Origin: DATARH01 sp963712835
GTDB taxonomy: Bacteria; Pseudomonadota; Alphaproteobacteria; ATCC43930; CGMCC-115725
NCBI GenBank assembly: GCA_963712835.1
Contig: CAVQJJ010000008.1
Coordinates: forward strand, 62,001 to 126,000
Reading direction: 5' to 3'
DNA length: 64,000 nucleotides
Below the pieces are notes generated by a model. The model searched no databases, was not told the origin of the DNA, and saw nothing but the letters and a program-made list of their open reading frames with translations. Positions 34,142 through 43,013 of this stretch are shown piece after piece. The stretch's first letter is position 1; each line of letters begins with the position of its first letter. The position numbers were made by a program, and so were the translations under genes.

Positions 34142-34819
34142 ATGAAACTGCTCGTCGTCGAAGACGATCGCGAAACCGCGAACTACCTCGTCAAAGGACT
34201 TTCGGAAAGCGGCTACACGGTCGACCAGTCGGGCGACGGCCGCGAAGGCCTCTACCTCGCCAGTTCGGGCAGCTATGACGCGATCATCCTCGACCGCATG
34301 CTGCCGGGAATGGACGGGCTGGCGATGCTCGGCGCGCTGCGCGCCGCTGAGATCGGCACGCCGTCGCTAATTCTCTCGGCGCTGGGCAGCGTCGACGACC
34401 GCGTTAAGGGTTTGCGCGCCGGCGGCGACGACTATCTCGTCAAGCCCTTTGCGTTCAGCGAACTTTTGGCGCGGGTCGAGGCGCTGCTGCGGCGCGGCGC
34501 GGCGGGTACGACGACGACAAAGCTGCGCGTCGCCGACCTCGAGCTCGATCTCTTGACCCGCTCGGTGAAGCGCGGCGACACGGCGATCGACCTCTTGCCG
34601 CGCGAGTTCCAGCTCCTCGAATACCTGATGCGCAACACCGGCCATGTGGTGACCCGCACCATGCTGTTGGAGCATGTCTGGGACTACCATTTCGATCCGC
34701 AGACCAACGTCATCGACGTGCATGTGAGCCGGCTGCGGCAGAAGATCGACCGCAATTTTGAGCGGCCGCTGATCCATACCGTGCGCGGCGCGGGGTACTG
34801 TCTGCGCGCCCCGGACTAG
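34142..34819 (+). CDS. OmpR-family response regulator
   Basis: The 225-residue protein has a receiver domain (acidic pocket Glu-Asp-Asp at 7-9, phosphorylation site Asp51 in AIILDRMLPGMDG, Lys in YLVKPFAFSELLARV) and a C-terminal winged helix (LPREFQLLEYLMRNTGHVVTRTMLLEHVWDY and VIDVHVSRLRQKID). Its partner is the kinase 191 bases downstream. The ATG at 34142 is followed directly by MKLLVVEDD. The target genes are unknown; the outer-membrane gene on one side and hpnN on the other are candidates by position only. Confidence 0.93.
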   Translation: MKLLVVEDDRETANYLVKGLSESGYTVDQSGDGREGLYLASSGSYDAIILDRMLPGMDGLAMLGALRAAEIGTPSLILSALGSVDDRVKGLRAGGDDYLVKPFAFSELLARVEALLRRGAAGTTTTKLRVADLELDLLTRSVKRGDTAIDLLPREFQLLEYLMRNTGHVVTRTMLLEHVWDYHFDPQTNVIDVHVSRLRQKIDRNFERPLIHTVRGAGYCLRAPD

Positions 34820-34857
34820 ATGTTCTCGATGCAGGGATCGCCGCTGGTCATTGCTCT

Positions 34858-34992
34858 CTCTCCGCCCCCGGGGGCGGAGAGGTTGGGTGAGGTGGGGGCT
34901 TCCAGAGGCGGCGCCGGTCGGGCGTGCCCGCCTCACCGTCCCAGCGCTTCGCGGCGGGCCCCTCCCTCGCCCGCCAATGGGCGGAGAGGGAT
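34858..34992. repeat. GC-rich palindromes between response regulator and kinase genes
   Basis: CTCTCCGCCCCCGGGGGCGGAGAG (34858-34881) is a perfect 24-base palindrome; a related element, CCCTCCCTCGCCCGCC followed by ATGGGCGGAGAGGGA, is at 34961-34992. The pair resembles the CTCTCCC...GGGAGAG elements at 59966-60097. It fills most of the 191-base gap and may act on mRNA between the two-component genes. Confidence 0.75.
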
Positions 34993-35010
34993 TGTCTGGA
35001 TTGTACGCCG

Positions 35011-36408
35011 ATGATGAGGCGCTTCTTCATTCAGATCAGGCGCCTCGTCAAGACCCACGCCTTCCGCCTCGCGAGCCTCTATTTCGTCGTGTTCGCGGTG
35101 TCGGTGCTGGGGGTGCTGGTCTTCGTCTATTGGATGAGTGCCGATTTCGTCGAACGCCAGACTCAGGCGACGCTCGACGCCGAGATCGCCGGCCTCGCCG
35201 AGCAATACGCCCAGCGCGGGATTTCCGGCCTTGTACAGATCGTCGCCGCGCGCAGCGCCGGCGACCGCGGCGACGGCATGCTCTATCTCGTCACCGACAG
35301 CAGCGGCCATCCCCTCGCCGGCAACATCACCGGTTGGCCCGAAGGAACCCCGGTGGCGGCCGGCCCGATCGCCTTCAATGTGCAGATGAAGGTCAAGGGA
35401 ACGACGCAGACGCGCCCGGCGCAAGGCGCGCTGATCGTCATCCCTGACGGCTACCGCCTGCTGGTCGCGCGCGATATCAGCGACGCCGCGCTCTATCGCG
35501 AGCGCATCAAGATGACGCTGCTGTGGTCGGGGCTGGTCGCGCTGGTCGTGGGCCTGATCGGCGGCGCGGTGATGAGCCGCAACCTGTTGCGCCGGGTCGA
35601 GCAGGTCAACCGCACCGCCGAGCGCGTCATGGGCGGCAACCTGTCCGACCGGGTGCCGTTGCGCGGCAGCCGCGACGAATTCGACCAACTCGCCGCCAAC
35701 CTCAACAACATGCTGGAACAGATCGAGCGGCTGATGGCGGGGATGCGCGAGGTTTCCGACAATATCGCGCACGATCTGCGCACGCCGCTCGCTCGGCTGC
35801 GCGCAAGGCTCGAGCTGAGCTTGATCGGCGCGCATGACGGCACTCAAACCGAGGCGGTGCGCGCCGCGATCGACGAAGCCGACCGGCTCCTCGCCACCTT
35901 CAACGCGCTGCTCAACATCGCCGAGGCCGAGTCGGGGGCGCGGCGCAACGCCGCCGAGCCGCTCGACCTGGCCCAGACCGCGCGCGCCGCCGCCGAGCTC
36001 TATGAGCCCGTCGCCGAGGAAAAGGGCTGTGCGCTCAAGCTCGATGTCGAACCGGGCATCATGATCCGCGGTGATCGCCACCTGTTGTCGCAGGCCGTCG
36101 CCAATCTGCTGGACAACGCGCTCAAATATGGCGGCGGGGAGGTGCTGCTCTCGGCGCATCAGCAGAACGGGCGCGCCGCGCTTGAAGTCTGCGATACCGG
36201 CCCCGGCATTCCCGAGGAAGAGCGTGAGGCCGTGTTCGACCGGTTTGTACGCCTCGAACCGAGCCGCAGCACCCCCGGCAACGGGCTTGGCCTTAGCCTG
36301 GTGCGCGCGGTCGCGCGGCTGCATAACGGCACCGTGGCGCTCGGCGAGGTTTATCCCGGCTCGGGGCACCCCGGCCTCAAGGTGCGCCTGGAATTCGCCT
36401 CGCTTTAA
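35011..36408 (+). CDS. Sensor histidine kinase
   Basis: The 465-residue kinase has two membrane segments (about 22-43 and 169-189) enclosing a periplasmic domain of about 125 residues, a HAMP domain (about 190-243), the HisKA dimerisation helix with His254 in SDNIAHDLRTPLARLR, and the ATPase domain with N box NLLDNALKYGG and G boxes DTGPGIPEEE and NGLGLSLVRAVARLH. The ATG at 35011 is the best start because the upstream in-frame residues are not homologous. It forms a two-component pair with the gene at 34142-34819. The signal is unknown. Confidence 0.92.
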   Translation: MMRRFFIQIRRLVKTHAFRLASLYFVVFAVSVLGVLVFVYWMSADFVERQTQATLDAEIAGLAEQYAQRGISGLVQIVAARSAGDRGDGMLYLVTDSSGHPLAGNITGWPEGTPVAAGPIAFNVQMKVKGTTQTRPAQGALIVIPDGYRLLVARDISDAALYRERIKMTLLWSGLVALVVGLIGGAVMSRNLLRRVEQVNRTAERVMGGNLSDRVPLRGSRDEFDQLAANLNNMLEQIERLMAGMREVSDNIAHDLRTPLARLRARLELSLIGAHDGTQTEAVRAAIDEADRLLATFNALLNIAEAESGARRNAAEPLDLAQTARAAAELYEPVAEEKGCALKLDVEPGIMIRGDRHLLSQAVANLLDNALKYGGGEVLLSAHQQNGRAALEVCDTGPGIPEEEREAVFDRFVRLEPSRSTPGNGLGLSLVRAVARLHNGTVALGEVYPGSGHPGLKVRLEFASL

Positions 36409-36581
36409 TCCCGCCCGTCGGTCTCGCGCGACAACCGGATGCGCTCGCCGGTCTCGACCATCAGGTCGTGAAAGCGTTCGCGGTCGTAGCCGGCGCTCTG
36501 CAGCACCGGCTGCATCATGTCGTCGGCGAGCAACTCGTCGAGGCTCGGTTCATAGCGGCAGCATTCGGTGCGTCCGGCCAT
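36405..36581 (-). CDS. Small hypothetical protein (58 aa)
   Basis: The product starts MAGRTECCRYEPSLDELLADD and contains VLQSAGYDRERFHDLMVETGER. It is hydrophilic and probably helical. An AGGAGGGG directly upstream of the ATG at 36581 is a strong ribosome-binding site. Its stop overlaps the histidine kinase stop by four bases on the opposite strand. The sequence resembles short regulatory-looking proteins of Alphaproteobacteria, but I cannot name the family. Confidence 0.65.
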   Translation of the reverse strand: MAGRTECCRYEPSLDELLADDMMQPVLQSAGYDRERFHDLMVETGERIRLSRETDGRD

Positions 36582-36812
36582 GATTCCCCTCCTATCCAAT
36601 CAAGTAGTAGGGAGGATCGGCGTCAAGCGTGTCTGCAATATGACCCTCCATCGGTGATTTCGCGGCATTTGCCCCTCTCTTCGCCGCAATTTCGCCCAGA
36701 TGGCGAATTGGTGACAAAGCCGCGCGATCCGGTTCCGCCGCGCCGTGACTTGCTTTAAAGGAAGGAACGTCGGCAGCCCGCCGCCGTCCCTTCCGTTCAT
36801 CGCCGAGGCCGC

Positions 36813-39548
36813 GTGATCTCTGCGTTTATCGTTGGCCTCGTCGAGTTCAGCCGCCGCCACGCCACCCTTAACGTGCTCGCCGCGCTGGCGCTGACGCTCG
36901 TCGCCGGCTGGTACGCGGCGACCCATCTCAGCGTCGACACCGACATCGAAAAGCTGCTGCCGAGCGATCTGCCGTGGCGGCAGAACGAGTTGGCGCTCGA
37001 CCGCGAATTTCCGCAGAACGCCAATCTCTTGGCGATCGTCATCGACGGCGCCAATGGCGACTTGGCCGACACCGCCGCGCAGCGCCTCGCCGACGCGCTC
37101 CGCGCCGAGCCGCAGCTCTTCCACAATGTACGCCGCCCCGACGGCGGCGCGTTTTTTGACCAGAACGGCCTGTTGTTCCTCTCGGTCGAGGAGCTGAGCA
37201 AGTTGTCCGACCAGATGGTGGCCGCGCAGCCGCTGATCGGCAGCCTTTCGGCCGACCCGAGCCTGCGCGGCCTTTTTGACACGCTGAAGCTCTTTACCGA
37301 GGGCGCGACCCGTGGTGATGTCGGCATCGACAAGCTCGATCCGACCCTCGCCAAGATCGCCGACGTGGTCGACGGGGTGGTGGCGGGCCGGCCCGAGAGC
37401 CTCAATTGGCAGCGAGTGCTGACCGGCACCAAGCCCGGCTCGCGGGAGCTGCGCAAATTCGTGCTGGTTCAGCCGGTGCTCGACTACGGCGCGCTCGAAC
37501 CGGGCGCCAAGGCGACCGCGGAAATCCGCCGGATCGTTAAAGAACTGGGGCTGACCCAAGGGGCCGGCGTGCGCGTGCGCATCACCGGCTCGGTCGCGCT
37601 CGACGACGACCAGTTCGCGGCGCTGAGGGAAGGCGCGCTGCGCTCTACCCTACTCTCAGTGGGTTCGGTGTGCCTGATCCTGTTCCTCGGGCTGCGTTCG
37701 CCGCGTTTGGTTATCGCGATCCTCGCGACGGTGACGGCGGGGCTGGTGCTGACCGGCGCGTTCGCGGCGCTGGCGATCGGCTCGTTGAACCTGATCTCGG
37801 TGGCGTTCGGGGTGCTGTTTGTCGGCCTTGCGGTCGATTTCAGCATCCAATTCTCGATCCGCTACCGCGACCAGCGGCACCGGCTCGGCGGGCTCGACGC
37901 GGCGCTGGCCGCCGCGGCGCGGACGATCGGGCCGTCGCTCGCCCTCGCCGCCGCCTCGACCAGCATCGGGTTTCTATCGTTCGTGCCGACCGATTATGTC
38001 GGGGTGCGCGAATTGGGCTGGATCGCCGGCGCCGGCATGGTCATCGCGATCGCGCTCAATTTCCTCCTGCTGCCGGCGCTGCTCGCGCTGCTGCGCCCGC
38101 GCGCCGAGCCGGAGCCGGTCGGCTTCGCGCGAGCCGCCCCGCTCGATCGCTTCCTGCGGGAACGGCGTCGTTGGGTCTTAGGCGCTGCCGGCATCCTCGC
38201 GCTTGCCTGCCTTACGCTCCTGCCGCGCGTCGCCTTCGATTTCGACCCGCTCGATCTCAAGAACCCCGGCAGCGAGGCGATGCAGACCATTCGCGAGCTG
38301 ATCGCCGACCCGCAGACGACGCCTTATACCGCAGAGGTCGTCGCCCCCTCGCTCGACGCCGCGAAGGCGCTCGCCGATAAAATCGGTAACCTGCCCGAGG
38401 TCGACCAGGTCATCACCGCCGCGAGCTTCATCCCGACCGACCAGGACAAGAAGCTCGCGATCCTCTCCGACCTGACCCTGCTGCTCGGGCCAACCCTGGC
38501 GCCGGTCACCAAGCAGCCGGCGCCGACCGACGCGCAGATCATGGCGTCGCTCGCCGCCTGCCGCGACGCGCTGGCGAAATTCGCCGCAGCGCATCTGGGC
38601 GACAAACCGACCGGGCAGCTCGCCGCCGCGCTCGGCAAAGCGCTCGACGGCGGCCCGCAAATCATCCCCAAGCTCGACCGGGCGATCCTCTCGGGGCTGC
38701 TGCACCGACTCGACCTGCTCGCCCGGCTGATGCAGGCGAAGCCGATCGGCCTCGCCGATTTGCCGCCCGAGTTGCGCGCCAGCTGGGTTGCGCCTGACGG
38801 CTCGGCGCGGGTCGAAGTCTTTCCCAAAGGCGACGCGAGCGACCCGGCGGTGCTGCGTAAGTTCGTCGCCGCCGTGCATAGCGTCGCGCCGCAAGCCACC
38901 GGCACGCCGGTGACGATCCAGGAATCCGGGCATCTCATCAGCTCGGCGTTTATCGAGGCCGGGGCCATCGCGGTCGCGGCGATCGTCGTGCTGCTGGCGA
39001 TTGTGCTGCGCCGCGTCCGCGAGGTGTCGCTGGTCATCGCGCCCTTGCTGCTCGCCGCGCTGCTGACCCTCGGCCTCATGGTCGTGACGGGCATGAAGCT
39101 CAACTACGCCAACATCATCGCGCTGCCGCTGCTGCTCGGCATCGGCGTCGCGTTCGACATCTATTTCGCGATGAACTGGCGCGCCGGGCTCAGCGACCAT
39201 CTGCAATCCTCGACCGCTCGCGGCGTCGTGTTCAGCGCGCTGACGACGATGTGCGCGTTTGGCAGCCTATGGCTGGCGCCCGATATCGGCACCTCGGAGA
39301 TGGGCAAGCTGCTGACGATCTCGCTGGCGATGACGGTGTTCTGCACGCTGTTCGTGCTGCCGGCGCTGCTCGGGCCGGCGCCCGCACCGGCTACGGCGAC
39401 AGGTCGCGGTAACGCACGAGTAAAATCCCCAGCGCCGCGATCCGCTGCCGCACGGCAGGGCTCACCAGCGCCGAAAGCTCCTCGGCGTGGCGGTAGCCCG
39501 GGACAAAAGAGACCGCGCCGCAAGCGGGGTGGGAATAAATCTCGCTGA
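36813..39548 (+). CDS. hpnN: Hopanoid transporter HpnN, MMPL/RND family
   Basis: HpnN is an inner-membrane RND transporter that moves hopanoids to the outer membrane. The 911-residue frame starts at GTG with GAGG upstream. It has an N-terminal membrane helix (about 17-36), a large periplasmic domain, a cluster of helices around residues 275-430 with GVLFVGLAVDFSIQFSIRYRDQ, a second periplasmic domain, and a C-terminal helix bundle from about 710 with LLLGIGVAFDIYFAMNW. The last 50 residues, after LPALLGPAPAPATATG, are Arg/Pro-rich and read through the antisense of hpnK; the real protein may normally end near residue 860. Its role is as established for hpnN in other bacteria. Confidence 0.9.
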   Translation: MISAFIVGLVEFSRRHATLNVLAALALTLVAGWYAATHLSVDTDIEKLLPSDLPWRQNELALDREFPQNANLLAIVIDGANGDLADTAAQRLADALRAEPQLFHNVRRPDGGAFFDQNGLLFLSVEELSKLSDQMVAAQPLIGSLSADPSLRGLFDTLKLFTEGATRGDVGIDKLDPTLAKIADVVDGVVAGRPESLNWQRVLTGTKPGSRELRKFVLVQPVLDYGALEPGAKATAEIRRIVKELGLTQGAGVRVRITGSVALDDDQFAALREGALRSTLLSVGSVCLILFLGLRSPRLVIAILATVTAGLVLTGAFAALAIGSLNLISVAFGVLFVGLAVDFSIQFSIRYRDQRHRLGGLDAALAAAARTIGPSLALAAASTSIGFLSFVPTDYVGVRELGWIAGAGMVIAIALNFLLLPALLALLRPRAEPEPVGFARAAPLDRFLRERRRWVLGAAGILALACLTLLPRVAFDFDPLDLKNPGSEAMQTIRELIADPQTTPYTAEVVAPSLDAAKALADKIGNLPEVDQVITAASFIPTDQDKKLAILSDLTLLLGPTLAPVTKQPAPTDAQIMASLAACRDALAKFAAAHLGDKPTGQLAAALGKALDGGPQIIPKLDRAILSGLLHRLDLLARLMQAKPIGLADLPPELRASWVAPDGSARVEVFPKGDASDPAVLRKFVAAVHSVAPQATGTPVTIQESGHLISSAFIEAGAIAVAAIVVLLAIVLRRVREVSLVIAPLLLAALLTLGLMVVTGMKLNYANIIALPLLLGIGVAFDIYFAMNWRAGLSDHLQSSTARGVVFSALTTMCAFGSLWLAPDIGTSEMGKLLTISLAMTVFCTLFVLPALLGPAPAPATATGRGNARVKSPAPRSAAARQGSPAPKAPRRGGSPGQKRPRRKRGGNKSR

Positions 39549-40224
39549 CTCCGTCGGGCAGGTGCGGCAACAGGCCAAGCAGCCGCTCCTCGATCATCCC
39601 GCCGCTCCAGGCGATGCCGAAGACCTGGTCGTTATGCGCGAACCCGGCACGGTCGAGCCGCCGGCGCAGCCCTGAGACGACCGGCGACCAGGCCGGCGCC
39701 GCTGACTTTTCCGTCGGCGCGGTGAGACGCAACGGCGCGACCGGCTCGAACGGCAGCCGCGCCGCGCGCAACCCGTATTCGCTGCCGATCTCGACCACCA
39801 GCCGCGCGACGGTCGGATGCAGGTGTATGTGCTTGTGGCCGTTGACGTGGTCGAGCGGCAGCCCGGTCGCGGCAAAGGCGTCGAACTGGGCGCGGATTTC
39901 CGCCGCCAATTGGCGGCGCGCGACCGGCGAGAAATAGAAGCGGAAGCCGGCGCGCACCATGTTCGGGTCGAACGCCCCGCCCCGGCCGACAAGCGTCGGC
40001 ACCTCTTCGGCCGGCAGCAGCGGTACGCCGTCCGCCAGCACCAGATGCAGCCCGACCCCAAGCTCCGGAAGCCGCTTCGCACGCACCGCCGCATCCGCCG
40101 CCGCCGGTGCGCCGACCATCAGGCTCGCGACAGTCAGGACGCCGTCGCGATGCGCCTCTTCCACCGCCTCGTTGACGGCGACATCGCGGCCGAAATCATC
40201 GGCGCATACGATGAGGCGCTTCAA
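39391..40224 (-). CDS. hpnK: Hopanoid biosynthesis deacetylase HpnK (ChbG-like)
   Basis: The 277-residue protein has the ChbG/HpnK YdjC fold: the metal-binding Asp-Asp in VCADDFGRDVAVNEAVEE, and the His ligands in LDHVNGHKHIHLHPTVARL. It removes the N-acetyl group from the glucosaminyl hopanoid. The start is TTG at 40224. Its 3' end overlaps hpnN on the other strand by 158 bases. It is the last gene of the leftward hpnIJK block but is separated from hpnJ by a family A repeat. Confidence 0.93.
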   Translation of the reverse strand: MKRLIVCADDFGRDVAVNEAVEEAHRDGVLTVASLMVGAPAAADAAVRAKRLPELGVGLHLVLADGVPLLPAEEVPTLVGRGGAFDPNMVRAGFRFYFSPVARRQLAAEIRAQFDAFAATGLPLDHVNGHKHIHLHPTVARLVVEIGSEYGLRAARLPFEPVAPLRLTAPTEKSAAPAWSPVVSGLRRRLDRAGFAHNDQVFGIAWSGGMIEERLLGLLPHLPDGVSEIYSHPACGAVSFVPGYRHAEELSALVSPAVRQRIAALGILLVRYRDLSP

Positions 40225-40228
40225 CCTT

Positions 40229-40310
40229 GACCACCCCGGAGAAAGCCGGGGCCCATCATTCAGCCATCCGAGACATGGATAAATGAGTCCCGGCTTTCGC
40301 CGGGATGACG
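40229..40310. repeat. Family A palindromic repeats between hpnK and hpnJ
   Basis: A first hairpin, CCCCGGAGAAAGCCGGGG (40234-40251), is followed by a second, GTCCCGGCTTTCGCCGGGATGAC (40287-40309). The arrangement is close to that at 58154-58229 and 61383-61461, so the paired form is itself a recurrent unit of about 80 bases. Confidence 0.82.
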
Positions 40311-40318
40311 CACTGCCG

Positions 40319-41746
40319 CTAATTCGCCATCTCCCGGTGGCGCAGGAATTGGAAGAATTCGACGCCTTCCCGGAGCCGCCGCTTCATCATCTCCGGGCTC
40401 CGAATCATCTCGCCCACCAGTGAGGCGATCTTCTTCCGGCGGAAATAGAAGCGCTTATAGAAGGTCTCGACCAAGTCGAAGATTTCGGTGTGGCTCAGGT
40501 GGTCGTAGTGCAGCGGGGCGATCTGCACGCCGCGATCGTCGATCAGCTCGGCGTGGCTCACGTCGAGCCAGCCATTCTCTACCGCCTGTCGGTAGAGCTC
40601 GGTGCCGGGATAGGGCGCGGCGAGCGATACCTGAATCGTGTGCGGGTTGATGTCGGCGGCGAACTGGATCGTCTCCTCGATCGTCTCCTTGCTCTCGCCG
40701 GGCAGGCCGAGGATGAAGGTGCCGTGGATCGTGACGCCGAGCTCGTGGCAATCCTTGGTGAAGCGGCGCGCGACATCGACCCGCATGCCCTTCTTGATGT
40801 TGTGCAGGATCTGCTGGTTGCCGCTTTCGTAGCCCACCAGCAGCAGGCGAAGCCCGTTGTCGCGCAGCACTTCGAGCGTCGCCCGTGGCACATTCGCCTT
40901 GGCGTTGCACGACCAAGTGACGCCGAGCTTGCCGAGTTCCTTCGCGATCGCCTCGGCGCGCGGCAGGTTGTCGGTGAAGGTGTCGTCGTCGAAGAAGAAC
41001 TCCTTGACCTGCGGGAAGTAATCCTGCGCGCGGCGGATTTCCTCGATCACGTGCTCGACGCTGCGTACCCGGTAGCGATGGCCGCCGACCGTCTGCGGCC
41101 AGAGGCAGAACGTGCAGCGGCTTTTGCACCCGCGTCCCGTATAGAGCGACACGTAGGGATGTTTCAGATAACCGATGAAATAGTCCTCGACATGCAGGTC
41201 GCGCTTGTAGACGTCGGTGACGAAAGGCAGCTCGTCCATGTTTTCGAGCATGGCGCGGTCGCGGTTGTGCACCGCCGCGCCGTCCGGCCCGCGGTAGCTC
41301 AGCCCGTCGACCTCGCCGAACGCGCGGCCCTCGGCGACCTCCTTGATGCTGAAGTCAAATTCCTCGCGCGCGACAAAATCGATCGCGCTTGACGCGGCGA
41401 GGCTGTCCGCCGGCTCGACCGCGACCTTGGCGCCGATAAAGCCGATCTTCAGCATCGGGTTCACGTCCTTCAGCGCCTCGGCGACCTTGACGTCGCTGGC
41501 GAAGGACGGGGTCGAAGTGTGCATCACGACGAGCTCGTAATTGCGCGCCTCGTCGAGGATGGGCCCAAGCGGCAGCCGCGCCGGCGGCGCGTCGATCAGC
41601 TTGCTGCCCTCGACCAGGGCCGCCGGCTGGGCAAGCCAGGTCGGAAACCAGAACGAGCGGATTTCGCGCTTCGCCTGGTAGCGCGAGCCGGCGCCGCCGT
41701 CGAACCCGTCGAATGACGGCGGCTGCAGGAAAAGGGTCTTCATCAT
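40319..41746 (-). CDS. hpnJ: Hopanoid biosynthesis radical SAM protein HpnJ
   Basis: The 475-residue protein has a cobalamin-binding-like N-terminal domain and a radical SAM domain with the cluster cysteines Cys207, Cys211 and Cys214 in YTGRGCKSRCTFCLW. In the pathway HpnJ rearranges the sugar headgroup to the cyclitol ether form. Later motifs include FFFDDDTFTDNLPRAEA and GTFILGLPGESKETIEET. The ATG at 41746 shares a base with the hpnI stop (TAATG), so the two are translationally coupled. Confidence 0.95.
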   Translation of the reverse strand: MMKTLFLQPPSFDGFDGGAGSRYQAKREIRSFWFPTWLAQPAALVEGSKLIDAPPARLPLGPILDEARNYELVVMHTSTPSFASDVKVAEALKDVNPMLKIGFIGAKVAVEPADSLAASSAIDFVAREEFDFSIKEVAEGRAFGEVDGLSYRGPDGAAVHNRDRAMLENMDELPFVTDVYKRDLHVEDYFIGYLKHPYVSLYTGRGCKSRCTFCLWPQTVGGHRYRVRSVEHVIEEIRRAQDYFPQVKEFFFDDDTFTDNLPRAEAIAKELGKLGVTWSCNAKANVPRATLEVLRDNGLRLLLVGYESGNQQILHNIKKGMRVDVARRFTKDCHELGVTIHGTFILGLPGESKETIEETIQFAADINPHTIQVSLAAPYPGTELYRQAVENGWLDVSHAELIDDRGVQIAPLHYDHLSHTEIFDLVETFYKRFYFRRKKIASLVGEMIRSPEMMKRRLREGVEFFQFLRHREMAN

Positions 41747-42891
41747 TACTCGCCGTCTCTTTCGATGATGATTCCGCTCGGCTCGATGCGGAACAGCTGG
41801 TCGCGCCACGATACGTTGCGCCCGAAAAAGCTGCCGACGAATACCGCGAACGACAGCAGGTCGCGCAGCGGCAGCAACCACAACCCTGCGGTGGGGAGGC
41901 GAAGCGTCCACGCGATCGCCCCAGCCGACGCCCAGCGCAGCGCGCAGGACAATGCGATAAAGCCGAGCGAGGTCAAGCTGAATCCGCAAATCAGCGCGGC
42001 GACGAGCGAGAGCGCCACCGCATGTGTGACAATCGATCCGGCAAAACCGACCGGCGCCACCAATCGCACCGTGCGCGCCCAACGCAGCTCGTGGCGCCAC
42101 AAGCATTTGAGATTCTTTTCTGAGACCGAGGTCTCGACAAGATAGGGCGACAGCGCGGTCGCGAACCCGGCTTCGCGCACCGCGGTACCGATGCGATGGT
42201 CATCGGCAAGCTCGTCGCGCACTACGGCGAGCCCGCCGATTCGTTCGAGCACGGCCCGCCTGAGCGCGATTGTCGCGCCAAAGCAACCTCCGCCGGTATT
42301 GAGCGCCTCGCCCAATAGCGCTTCCGGCAGAAAGCCGAAATTGATGTGCAGCGCGCCAAGGCGAGACCACAGCCCGCCCATCGGCATATTCGTGTCCGGC
42401 CAGCCTTTATAGAGACAGGTCGCCAGCCCGATCGCCGGATCGTGCAGCGACGCCGTCACTGTGGCGAGGTAATCGCGGCCGACCCGCATGTCGCTGTCGG
42501 CGAACACCAGCAAATCGTGACGCGCCGCGGGCAGCATGTTGACGAGATTGGCGACCTTGAGATTGCGGCCGTTGACCTGCGGATCGATGACGAGCGCGAT
42601 GTCACGCTCGGGGCGCTCCGCAATCACCCGGCGCGCGACGGGCAGCGCGCCGTCGTCGGAGCCGCGCACGCCGAACACGATCTGCACCGACGGATAGTCC
42701 TGGTCAACAAACGACAACAAGTTCTCATAGAGGCCGGGCTCGGCGCCGTGCAGCGGCTTCAGCACCGAGACTGCGGGCTGCTCCGCCGGCAGCGCGACAC
42801 GGCGTCGAGCAAACGTTGCGGCGGCCACGACCGTACCGCAGAGGTACACCCACACCGGTGCCAGCGCAAAGGCGAGGACGAGCGATGTCAT
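41746..42891 (-). CDS. hpnI: Hopanoid glycosyltransferase HpnI
   Basis: The 381-residue protein is a family 2 glycosyltransferase that adds N-acetylglucosamine to bacteriohopanetetrol. It has an N-terminal hydrophobic segment, the GT2 core (AVSVLKPLHGAEPGLYENLLSFVDQDYP, then VFADSDMRVGRDYLA with the DxD-like motif, and ELADDHRIGTAVREAGF with the catalytic Asp), and two to four C-terminal membrane helices. The start at ATG 42891 lacks a strong ribosome-binding site. It is the first gene of hpnIJK. Confidence 0.93.
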   Translation of the reverse strand: MTSLVLAFALAPVWVYLCGTVVAAATFARRRVALPAEQPAVSVLKPLHGAEPGLYENLLSFVDQDYPSVQIVFGVRGSDDGALPVARRVIAERPERDIALVIDPQVNGRNLKVANLVNMLPAARHDLLVFADSDMRVGRDYLATVTASLHDPAIGLATCLYKGWPDTNMPMGGLWSRLGALHINFGFLPEALLGEALNTGGGCFGATIALRRAVLERIGGLAVVRDELADDHRIGTAVREAGFATALSPYLVETSVSEKNLKCLWRHELRWARTVRLVAPVGFAGSIVTHAVALSLVAALICGFSLTSLGFIALSCALRWASAGAIAWTLRLPTAGLWLLPLRDLLSFAVFVGSFFGRNVSWRDQLFRIEPSGIIIERDGE

Positions 42892-43013
42892 ATGGCAGCA
42901 GTCAATCGCAAACTGAACCCGGCGCATAGCGTTTTGCGGTTGCGTTCGCAACCCGGATTGTCAACGATGCCGGGCGTTGCCCGATCCGCCCCCACGATTT
43001 TACGGAACCTTTT

